NCBI GenBank assembly: GCA_039767595.1
Contig: JBDNBY010000072.1
Location: 1-12,251 of the forward strand
DNA: 12,251 nt
Reading direction: 5' to 3'
Source of the DNA: JBDNBY01 sp039767595
GTDB taxonomy: Bacteria; Pseudomonadota; Alphaproteobacteria; Rhodobacterales; Rhodobacteraceae
Part shown: in pieces, positions 6,578 through 12,251 of the stretch
Layout: the number at the start of each line of letters is the position of its first letter
How positions within the stretch are numbered: position 1 is the stretch's first letter
Program-made: the position numbers and the translations under genes
Notes under the pieces: model-generated
What the model was told of the DNA's origin: nothing
What the model saw: the letters and a program-made list of their open reading frames with translations, nothing else
Database searches by the model: none

Positions 6578-7368
6578 CAGTGCATTTTATCGGCGCAGGC
6601 CCCGGTGCCGCAGACTTGCTGACCTTGCGCGGGCGCGATTTGATCGCAGGGGCGCCTGTGTGCCTTTATGCGGGGTCCCTTGTGCCCAAAGAGATCCTCG
6701 GCCATTGCCCCAAAGACGCCAAGATTATCAACACGGCGCCGCTTGATCTTGATGCGATCATGGATGAAATCCAAGCGGCCCATGACGCAGGCCTTGATGT
6801 GGTGCGGTTGCATTCTGGGGATCTGTCTGTCTGGTCCGCGATGGGCGAGCAATTGCGCCGCCTGCGCGCGCGCGGCATTCCCTATTCGGTGACACCCGGT
6901 GTGCCCTCCTTTGCGGCGGCGGCGGCCACCTTGGGGGCCGAGCTGACGCTGCCAAACATTGCACAATCAGTGATTTTGACCCGCACGCCTGGGCGCGCGT
7001 CCTCGATGCCCGATGGCGAGACATTGGAAAACTTTGCCCGCACCGGCGCCACTTTGGCCATTCATCTGTCGATCCAGAATTTAGCATCGGTGCAAGAGGC
7101 GCTGATCCCGCAATACGGCGCAGATTGCCCTGTGGCGGTGGTCTACCGTGCCTCTTGGCCAGACGAGCGGATCATCCGCTCCACTTTAGAGAACATCGCC
7201 AATGATATGAAAGACGGGATCGAGCGCACGGCGCTGATCCTTGTGGGCCGCGCTTTGGCGCAAGAGGGCTTTGACGAGAGCTGTTTATACGCCGGTGATT
7301 ATGATCGCCGCTACCGCCCCCAAAGCGCCGATAGCCCATGGAGCAGTTGGACCCCAGATCATGACTAA
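6574..7368 (+). CDS. cobM: CobM, precorrin-4 C11-methyltransferase
   Basis: CobM uses SAM to methylate C11 of precorrin-4, giving precorrin-5. The protein is 264 aa, normal for the family. Motifs are FIGAGPGAADLLTLRG at 5-20, CLYAGSLVPKE at 30-40, VVRLHSGDLSVWSAMGEQ at about 76-93, and TPGVPSFAAAAATLGAELTLP at about 107-127. The ILTRTPGRASSMPDGE segment is typical of CobM/CbiF. The GDLS variant in place of GDPS is one I associate with alphaproteobacterial CobM. The start overlaps the cobE stop as ATGA and has AGGAG at 6562-6566 seven bases upstream. The 3' end overlaps cobB by eight bases (7361-7368). Confidence 0.96.
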   Translation: MTVHFIGAGPGAADLLTLRGRDLIAGAPVCLYAGSLVPKEILGHCPKDAKIINTAPLDLDAIMDEIQAAHDAGLDVVRLHSGDLSVWSAMGEQLRRLRARGIPYSVTPGVPSFAAAAATLGAELTLPNIAQSVILTRTPGRASSMPDGETLENFARTGATLAIHLSIQNLASVQEALIPQYGADCPVAVVYRASWPDERIIRSTLENIANDMKDGIERTALILVGRALAQEGFDESCLYAGDYDRRYRPQSADSPWSSWTPDHD

Positions 7369-8668
7369 AGGTATTCTCATTTCGGCCCCCTCCTCGGGGA
7401 CGGGCAAAACGACGGTGATGCTGGGCCTCTTGCGGGCGCTGGCCGATCGTGGATTGAATGTGCAGCCGTTCAAAAGCGGGCCAGATTATATCGATCCCGC
7501 CTTTCATTGGGCGGCCGCTGGACGGCCCTCGTTTAACATCGACACATGGTCAATGGATGAGGGGCTTCTGGGGGCGATTGCCACCCAAGCGCAAGATGCC
7601 GATATCGTCGTTGCCGAGGGGTCGATGGGTCTGTTCGACGGGGTGGCCACCCGCGGGCAGGCTGGCTTTGGCAGTAGCGCTGAGACCGCGCTGACCATGG
7701 GCTGGCCCGTCGTGTTGGTGATCGATGTCTCGGGGCAAGCGCAATCCGCCGCCGCCACGGCGATGGGGTTCAAAGCCTATAATCCGCAGCTGCCCTTTGC
7801 CGGTGTGATCCTCAACCGTGTGGCAAGCCCGCGACACGAGCGTCTGGCGCGGCGCGGATTTGAGCATGTGGGCATTCCCGTCCTGGGCGTCTTGCCGCGC
7901 CGCGGGGATTTGGCCCTGCCCGAGCGGCATTTGGGATTGATCCAAGCGATTGAGCATCCCGATTTGCAAAGTGCCATTGCCACCTATGCCGCCTTTTTGA
8001 CCGAGCATGTGGATATAGATGCGATCTGTGCGGCGGCGGCGAACGGCCCTGCCCCCGCGGCGGGCCACTTGCCACGGCCACCGGCACAGCGGATCGCGAT
8101 TGCCAAAGATGCCGCCTTTTCCTTTGCCTATCCCCATCAGCTTGAAGGGTGGCGCACGGCCGGGGCGCAAGTGATGCCCTTCTCGCCTTTGGCCGACGAG
8201 GCCCCTGATCCCACGGCCGATTTGGTGTGGTTGCCCGGCGGCTATCCCGAGCTGCACGCCGCGCAATTGGCGCAGGCCCACACGTTCAAGGCGGCCTTAC
8301 GCACGCATGCGCAGACCAAGCCCGTGCACGGAGAGTGCGGTGGCTATATGGCCCTTGGCGCGGCGCTGATTGATAAAGAGGGGCAGTCGCATGAAATGGC
8401 CGGCCTCTTGGGATTGGTCACCTCGTATGAAAAGCGTAAATTTCACTTAGGCTATCGTCGCGCGGTGCTGACATCACCCGCGATTGGCTATGAGGCTGGC
8501 ACGGCCCTACGCGGTCATGAATTCCATTACTCCACGATCGTCGAGCAGCCCGACGCCCCCTTAGCGGATGTTTTTGACGCCGATGGCAACACTGTCCCCG
8601 AGACCGGCTCGCGCCGCGATCATGTCACGGGCACATTCTTTCACCTCATCACACAGGAGCGCACATGA
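7361..8668 (+). CDS. cobB: CobB, hydrogenobyrinic acid a,c-diamide synthase
   Basis: CobB amidates the a and c side chains of hydrogenobyrinic acid using ATP and glutamine, producing the substrate of CobNST. The protein is 435 aa. The N-terminal dethiobiotin synthetase-like domain has the P-loop SAPSSGTGKTT at 8-18 and FKSGPDYIDPAFH shortly after. EGSMGLFDG follows at about a fifth of the length. The C-terminal class I-like glutaminase domain carries the nucleophile Cys326 in HGECGGYMALG and His389 in EFHYS. The frame is open upstream to 7241, inside cobM. The start at 7361 is chosen because it gives the canonical ISAPSSGTGKT distance and a short overlap with cobM. The Shine-Dalgarno is weak, so coupling to cobM is likely. 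The stop overlaps the cobA start as ATGA. Confidence 0.96.
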   Translation: MTKGILISAPSSGTGKTTVMLGLLRALADRGLNVQPFKSGPDYIDPAFHWAAAGRPSFNIDTWSMDEGLLGAIATQAQDADIVVAEGSMGLFDGVATRGQAGFGSSAETALTMGWPVVLVIDVSGQAQSAAATAMGFKAYNPQLPFAGVILNRVASPRHERLARRGFEHVGIPVLGVLPRRGDLALPERHLGLIQAIEHPDLQSAIATYAAFLTEHVDIDAICAAAANGPAPAAGHLPRPPAQRIAIAKDAAFSFAYPHQLEGWRTAGAQVMPFSPLADEAPDPTADLVWLPGGYPELHAAQLAQAHTFKAALRTHAQTKPVHGECGGYMALGAALIDKEGQSHEMAGLLGLVTSYEKRKFHLGYRRAVLTSPAIGYEAGTALRGHEFHYSTIVEQPDAPLADVFDADGNTVPETGSRRDHVTGTFFHLITQERT

Positions 8669-9402
8669 GCGACCTTGGCCGTACTGGACACGTCAGTTTC
8701 GTCAGCTCTGGCCCCGGCGATCCCGAACTGTTGACCGTGCGAGCAGCCAATCGGATCAAAGAGGCGCAGGTGATATTATATGATGACCTCGCGGCGGGGC
8801 CGATCCTTGATCTTGCGCCGGCCAGCGCCGAATTGATCGGTGTGGGCAAGCGCGCCGGCCGCCCCTCGCCCAAACAACATCATGTGAGCCAATTGCTCGT
8901 CGATTATGCCAGCGAGGGGGATCGCGTGGTGCGATTGAAATCGGGCGATTCGGGCCTTTTTGGCCGGCTCGAGGAAGAGATGGACGCGCTTGATGACGCG
9001 CAGATCCCCTATGAGATTATCCCCGGGGTCCCCTCGCCGTTGGCCGCCGCCGCCGCCGCAGGCATCCCCCTGACGCGCCGTTTGTCGGCACGAAGGGTTC
9101 AGTTTTTCACTGGCGCCGATATTCGCGGCATATTGCCCGATGATGCCAATTGGGCGGCTCTGGCTGATCCCAAGGCGACCACCGCGATCTTTATGGGAAA
9201 GAAAAGCTTCCCCACGCTCTATCAAGGCCTGATCGCCCATGGGCTGAGCCCCGATACCCCTGCATTGATTGCCCATGCCGTCAGCACGCCCGATCAAACG
9301 ATCACACGGATGAGCCTTGGGGATCTCAACACCCATCTATCGCAAGATGACAGCACAACCCCCGCGATGATCCTTTATGGCCCCCTCAAGGACCGCGGAT
9401 AG
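8665..9402 (+). CDS. cobA: CobA-like uroporphyrinogen-III C-methyltransferase
   Basis: SUMT methylates uroporphyrinogen III at C2 and C7 to give precorrin-2, the entry to cobalamin and siroheme. The protein is 245 aa, single domain, with no CysG-type dehydrogenase/chelatase part. SUMT features are SSGPGDPELLTVRAANRI at about 14-31, VILYDDL at about 36-42, VGKRAGR at 60-66, VVRLKSGD at about 88-95 and GIPLTRR at about 133-139. Two core positions differ from textbook SUMT. The usual GDPFxFGRGGEE is GDSGLFGRLEEE (from 94), and the usual PGITA is PGVPS (120-124), as in CobM. I believe this is a form common in Rhodobacterales, recalled rather than checked. The ATGA overlap with cobB and AGGAG at 8655-8659 fix the start. 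cobF abuts its stop. Confidence 0.88.
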   Translation: MSDLGRTGHVSFVSSGPGDPELLTVRAANRIKEAQVILYDDLAAGPILDLAPASAELIGVGKRAGRPSPKQHHVSQLLVDYASEGDRVVRLKSGDSGLFGRLEEEMDALDDAQIPYEIIPGVPSPLAAAAAAGIPLTRRLSARRVQFFTGADIRGILPDDANWAALADPKATTAIFMGKKSFPTLYQGLIAHGLSPDTPALIAHAVSTPDQTITRMSLGDLNTHLSQDDSTTPAMILYGPLKDRG

Positions 9403-10140
9403 ATGCAAGAGCTGATCCTCATTGGTATTGGCACAGGCAGCCCTGCGCATTTGACCCAAGAGGCGCGCGCCGCGATGCACCGCGCCGATCTAATCCTTGT
9501 GCCGCATAAAGGAGAGGGCAAATCGGATCTGGCTGACCTGCGTGTGTCGATTGCGCATGCCGAATTGGGCGATGCGGCCAAGCTGACCTTTTTCACGATG
9601 CCGCAGCGCGATCCACATCCGGCAGATTACCATGGCGAAGTCATCGCGTGGCACCATGCGATCTGCGATCAATGGCGCGCGGCGGCCGGCGCGGCGCAGT
9701 CGGTCGCGCTGTTGGTCTGGGGCGATCCCATGCTTTATGATAGCACGCTGCGCATTGCCGAGCGGCTCGATCCACAGCCCAACATCACCGTTATTCCCGG
9801 GATTACCGCGATCCAAGCGCTCTGTGCGGCGCATCGCATTCCGCTCAATGACATTGGCGCCCCTGTGATGATCACCACAGGCCGGCAATTGCGCGATACT
9901 GGATTTCCAGCGGGCTGCGACAGCGCGATCTTTATGCTGGATGGTCAGTGCTCGTTTCAGCATCTCCCGCAAGAGGCCTATGAAATTTACTGGGGGGCCT
10001 ATTTGGGCATGGATAATCAAATCCTTCATCATGGCCGCTTGAGCGACGTCACAGGCGATATCATCGCCCACCGCGCCGCCGCGCGGGCCGATCATGGCTG
10101 GATCATGGATATTTATCTCTTGAGACGCTTAGCGCCCTAA
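9403..10140 (+). CDS. cobF: CobF, precorrin-6A synthase (deacetylating)
   Basis: CobF methylates C1 of precorrin-5 and releases the extruded C2 unit as acetate, giving precorrin-6A. It is a marker of the aerobic pathway; the anaerobic route uses CbiD instead. The protein is 245 aa, normal length. Motifs are LIGIGTGSPAHLTQEA at about 6-21, ADLILVPHKGEGKSDLADLR at about 28-47 (a CobF hallmark), LVWGDPMLYD at about 104-113 and IPGITAIQAL at about 131-140. The start directly abuts the cobA stop (TAG then ATG). AAGGA at 9388-9392 lies ten bases upstream. It is the last gene of the cob run. Its final 12 bases overlap the 3' end of the convergent PagL-like gene. Confidence 0.97.
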   Translation: MQELILIGIGTGSPAHLTQEARAAMHRADLILVPHKGEGKSDLADLRVSIAHAELGDAAKLTFFTMPQRDPHPADYHGEVIAWHHAICDQWRAAAGAAQSVALLVWGDPMLYDSTLRIAERLDPQPNITVIPGITAIQALCAAHRIPLNDIGAPVMITTGRQLRDTGFPAGCDSAIFMLDGQCSFQHLPQEAYEIYWGAYLGMDNQILHHGRLSDVTGDIIAHRAAARADHGWIMDIYLLRRLAP

Positions 10141-10653
10141 CGGCACGTCAAAGCGCAGCTGGAACGTCTCCATCCCTGGGTTGGTGTCTGCCAAATCCGC
10201 ATTCGACCGATGATCCCCTGACAAGGCCACACGCATGCCATTGTCAAACTCATACCCGATCTCCAGCGACGAGCGGAATTCAAGCGTCATGCCCAGATCA
10301 GGGCCATCGCCGCGCTCATAGGCCCCCGGCATGAACGACATCGAAAAAAACGTGCCGCCCGCCTCGCCATCAAAATCACCAAGGTATTGAACACCTGCGC
10401 CATACCATGTGTCTTGGCTATCGGTTTGCGACACGCCCAAAACCGGCTGGACGTTCCCAAGCTTCATCGGCAGGCCATAGCGAAAATACACCTCAGAGCC
10501 GATGTTATCGGTCAAATGCACCACGCGCCCCGCCGAGAGCGAGACGAACGCCGGCGCATCGCGCGTTTCAAAACAGGACCCTTCGCAATCGGTTAATGCC
10601 AAGTAATTAAACGTTCCGGCAAAAACTAAAATGGGAACCAACGTGCTCGACAT
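10129..10653 (-). CDS. PagL-like lipid A 3-O-deacylase (acyloxyacyl hydrolase family)
   Basis: This 174-aa protein resembles PagL, the outer-membrane eight-strand barrel that removes the 3-O acyl chain of lipid A. The key evidence is the C-terminal motif HRSNADLADTNPGME. His148, Ser150 and Glu162 have the same spacing (H, +2, +14) as the PagL triad His126/Ser128/Glu140. The final segment FQLRFDVPLGR suits a terminal beta strand, and alternating hydrophobic/polar stretches between 38 and 145 suit a barrel. Residues 5-20 are hydrophobic but no Lys/Arg precedes them, so the signal peptide is atypical. Cys23 and Cys27 could form a disulfide. GGAGG (10659-10663 on +) five bases before the ATG fixes the start. 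No functional link to cobalamin is evident. Lipid A activity is inferred from the motif only. Confidence 0.8.
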   Translation of the reverse strand: MSSTLVPILVFAGTFNYLALTDCEGSCFETRDAPAFVSLSAGRVVHLTDNIGSEVYFRYGLPMKLGNVQPVLGVSQTDSQDTWYGAGVQYLGDFDGEAGGTFFSMSFMPGAYERGDGPDLGMTLEFRSSLEIGYEFDNGMRVALSGDHRSNADLADTNPGMETFQLRFDVPLGR

Positions 10654-10824
10654 AGCGACCTCCAGATCTTGTACTGTGGACCATCATAAAGGGATGCAGG
10701 AAACGATCATCCCCGCTGTTCTATACGATCCTAGGCTAGACTTCATGCAGATTAAGTGTAACTCACATAGACACGATTGACGGCAAAAAGACAACCCGCC
10801 GCCCAACATTGAATATAACACGAG
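10654..10824. other. Divergent intergenic region between PagL-like and glutamine amidotransferase genes
   Basis: This 171-bp region is more AT-rich than its surroundings and must hold the promoters of both flanking genes. TTGACG at 10777-10782 and TATAAC at 10814-10819 resemble -35 and -10 boxes for the + strand, but 31 bases separate them, so they cannot form one promoter. CCTAGG near 10730 is a short palindrome. I see no cobalamin riboswitch B12 box, operator pair or terminator that I would defend. Confidence 0.4.
10659..10663 (-). promoter_or_regulatory. Shine-Dalgarno for the PagL-like gene
   Basis: On the minus strand this reads GGAGG, five bases before the ATG at 10653. It is the strongest ribosome binding site in the window. 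It supports the short N-terminus of this gene. Confidence 0.65.
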
Positions 10825-11562
10825 ATGCAAATGCGCGTAGGAATTTTAGAAACGGGCCGCCCGCCCAGTGAACTAGGCCAAGACTACGGCAGCTATGCTC
10901 AGATGTCTGCCGCATGGTTGGCCCCGTTGCATCTTGAGCCTATCATCTATGCCGTGATAGACGGCGTGATGCCGCAGCGTTCGGATTTGGCGGATATTTG
11001 GTTGGTCACAGGGTCCAAATGCGGGGTCTACGAGACGCACACATGGATCCCCCCGCTCGAGAGTTTTATTCGCCGCTGCCACACTGAACAAGTGCCGATG
11101 ATTGGGATTTGTTTTGGTCATCAAATCATTGCCCAAGCGATGGGAGCGCGCGTGCGCAAATCGGCCAAAGGATGGGGCGTGGGCGTGCATCGCTATGACA
11201 TGCGCCCCAATGACACCGCCTCGCAAGAGGCGCTGACCCATTTGGATCTGGCTGTATTTCACCAAGATCAAGTTGAGACATGCCCCAAGGGGGCCGAGAT
11301 TCTGGGCGGGTCAAGCTTTTGTGACTTTGGCGTGCTGCGCTATGGATCATGGGCTTTGACGACGCAGGCCCATCCAGAATTCACCGCGCAATTTATTCGC
11401 GCCTTGATCGCATCGCGCAAGGGCGTCACATTGCCCGACGATATCGCCGAGGCGGGTCTGCGCACAGTTCATGATCGGCTGACCTCGGATCAACTCTTGC
11501 CCTTTGTCCAAGAGTTACTCAACGCAGGCACCAAATCTGGGCGCGGCACGGCACGTAAATAA
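10825..11562 (+). CDS. Class I glutamine amidotransferase (GMP synthase-like GATase domain), orphan
   Basis: This is a 245-aa free-standing class I glutaminase-type protein. The catalytic triad is visible: Cys96 in the nucleophile elbow GICFGHQIIAQAMG, and His183 and Glu185 in QAHPEF. FHQDQV at about 145-150 and the oxyanion-side LVTGSKCGVYE at about 60-70 match the GMP-synthase-like GATase group. No synthase domain is fused or encoded next to it, so the acceptor is unknown. Members of this group are usually annotated only as type 1 glutamine amidotransferase; some relatives are gamma-glutamyl hydrolases or peptidases. ATG codons at 10825 and 10831 are both possible. The second gives the typical MRVGILETG N-terminus and has a weak GAG six bases upstream. 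It is unrelated to the glutaminase domain of CobB beyond the fold. No cobalamin role is evident. Confidence 0.85.
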   Translation: MQMRVGILETGRPPSELGQDYGSYAQMSAAWLAPLHLEPIIYAVIDGVMPQRSDLADIWLVTGSKCGVYETHTWIPPLESFIRRCHTEQVPMIGICFGHQIIAQAMGARVRKSAKGWGVGVHRYDMRPNDTASQEALTHLDLAVFHQDQVETCPKGAEILGGSSFCDFGVLRYGSWALTTQAHPEFTAQFIRALIASRKGVTLPDDIAEAGLRTVHDRLTSDQLLPFVQELLNAGTKSGRGTARK

Positions 11563-11590
11563 TCAACATCTATCCGCGCACGGGCCGCAG
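11563..11590. other. Short convergent gap
   Basis: These 28 bases separate the convergent glutamine amidotransferase and DUF642-like genes. No stem followed by a T run is visible, so any terminator must lie within one of the flanking coding sequences. Confidence 0.35.
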
Positions 11591-12247
11591 TTAATAGCGG
11601 TTAATCTGCACATTATCAACAAAAACGGCATACTCCCCCCCACGCACCCCAAACGCGCGCAGCGTCAGCTGTTGGTGCGCGTCTGCATGTGCAGGAACTT
11701 GAAACAGCCGCTCATGCCGCGTCATTCGCGTTGCCTGAGCCCCCGGCGTCACTTGAAGCAATAGGGCCCCATCCAGTAAAACACTCACCCCCGCTTGGGC
11801 ATGATCCGTGACATTGGCGACCTCAAAGCTCAGTTGATAGCGCTGCCCCGGCACAAGGCCAAGACGCTGGGTCACCCCGCTATTGCCGCTGGCCCCGGGA
11901 TTGCCGCGCAGATCGAGGGCGTAATCGCCCATCGAGTTTTCCAGCCCCAAAAATCCGTTTTTAACCAAATCAATTTCACCGCCCACGCGCAACGGGCGCC
12001 AATCTCCATAAGCGCCAATAACGCGATAGCCCCACTGCGTCGCAAATCCAGATTTGGGCGGGGTAAAACGGCCTTGATTGACCGCATTTTGCATATCCCA
12101 AACTGTGGTGGATCGACTGCCCAAAGATGGGCCTGTTTGAGTATTGATGAACTGAAGCCCCGCCGTGAGCAAGGAAAGCGCCCCCACTAAGGATAACGCG
12201 AGATCACCGCGTGAAAACCCGTTTGATCCACTGCGATTGCGTGCCAT
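11591..12247 (-). CDS. Membrane-anchored DUF642/galactose-binding-like protein
   Basis: This is a 218-aa protein with a basic N-terminus (Arg3, Arg5, Arg13) and one hydrophobic segment at about 15-33. It is probably an uncleaved signal anchor or a signal peptide, placing the rest outside the inner membrane. Residues about 70-218 look like a jelly-roll carbohydrate-binding module of DUF642 type. The supporting segments are YALDLRGNPGASGNSGVTQ at about 109-127, then PGQRYQLSFEVAN at about 133-145, and the terminal VFVDNVQINR. No catalytic motif is seen. The function is unknown; cell-surface or matrix glycan binding is the usual guess for such folds. The ATG at 12247 is four bases from the window edge, so an upstream start cannot be excluded. 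The family assignment rests on a pattern of short motifs and is tentative. Confidence 0.6.
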   Translation of the reverse strand: MARNRSGSNGFSRGDLALSLVGALSLLTAGLQFINTQTGPSLGSRSTTVWDMQNAVNQGRFTPPKSGFATQWGYRVIGAYGDWRPLRVGGEIDLVKNGFLGLENSMGDYALDLRGNPGASGNSGVTQRLGLVPGQRYQLSFEVANVTDHAQAGVSVLLDGALLLQVTPGAQATRMTRHERLFQVPAHADAHQQLTLRAFGVRGGEYAVFVDNVQINRY

Positions 12248-12251
12248 ATAA

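Noticed and set aside
7550..8281. Long open frame on the minus strand opposite cobB (243 codons)
   Set aside because: It lies entirely inside cobB, has no recognisable motif, and is rich in Gly/Arg as expected when G+C-biased codons are read in reverse. cobB is unambiguous.
8776..9336. Open frame on the minus strand opposite cobA (186 codons)
   Set aside because: It is a shadow of cobA in high G+C DNA. No motif was found.
9490..10095. Open frame on the minus strand opposite cobF (201 codons)
   Set aside because: It is contained within cobF and carries no domain signal.
10124..10149. GACG...CGTC outer arms around TTAGcgccCTAA as a terminator for cobF
   Set aside because: The arms are short, the internal loops are unequal and no T run follows on either strand.
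10654..10824. Cobalamin riboswitch or clear promoter in the largest intergenic region
   Set aside because: No B12-box-like sequence is seen. TTGACG and TATAAC boxes exist but at an impossible 31-base spacing, and minus-strand pairs matched too poorly.
1..12251. Apparent abundance of GATC sites
   Set aside because: Most occur in coding sequence where Asp GAT and Ile ATC codons or their neighbours create them. No clustering or spacing pattern suggests a separate signal.
1..12251. Mobile elements, CRISPR arrays, tRNA or rRNA genes
   Set aside because: No transposase-like protein, terminal inverted repeats, spaced direct repeats or tRNA-like cloverleaf were found. Almost all the DNA is accounted for by coding sequence.

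Overview
The window is a cobalamin (vitamin B12) biosynthesis locus of the aerobic, late-cobalt-insertion type, followed by three genes with no clear link to it. The aerobic route is shown by cobG (O2-dependent precorrin-3B synthase), cobF (precorrin-6A synthase) and cobN (large subunit of the late cobaltochelatase). The organism looks like an alphaproteobacterium of the Rhodobacterales (Roseobacter/Rhodobacter group). I infer this from the gene set, the fairly high G+C, the alphaproteobacterial forms of CobM and CobA, and an AT-rich intergenic motif at about 4171-4200 that I associate with that order. I cannot name genus or species.

Layout. 1-980 is the 3' end of cobN, cut by the window edge. 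It runs directly into cobG (977-2035), cobH (2036-2665), cobI (2669-3382) and cobJ (3379-4140), all on + and tightly packed. A 64-bp convergent gap follows, then cobK (4205-4978) on the minus strand. cobK and the next + strand gene, cobL, start head to head and share the same four bases, CATG (4976-4979). cobL (4977-6188), cobE (6185-6577), cobM (6574-7368), cobB (7361-8668), cobA (8665-9402) and cobF (9403-10140) form a second compact + strand run. Most junctions are ATGA/GTGA-type 4-base overlaps or direct abutments, which implies polycistronic mRNA and translational coupling.

Function. In reaction order the encoded enzymes are CobA, CobI, CobG, CobJ, CobM, CobF, CobK, CobL, CobH and CobB. 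This is the whole path from uroporphyrinogen III to hydrogenobyrinic acid a,c-diamide, after which CobN (with CobS and CobT, not in the window) inserts cobalt. Genes for later steps (cobO, cobQ, cobC/D, cobU, cobV) are absent from the window. CobE is the only cob product here without a settled catalytic role.

Beyond the cob genes, 10129-10653 (minus) encodes a PagL-like lipid A 3-O-deacylase whose 3' end overlaps that of cobF by 12 bp. 10825-11562 (+) encodes a free-standing class I glutamine amidotransferase. 11591-12247 (minus) encodes a membrane-anchored, DUF642/galactose-binding-like protein. I found no tRNA, rRNA, CRISPR array, insertion sequence, or cobalamin riboswitch.

I did not find a convincing undescribed system. 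The best leads are the shared cobK/cobL start, with its dyad just upstream, and the altered core motifs of CobA.
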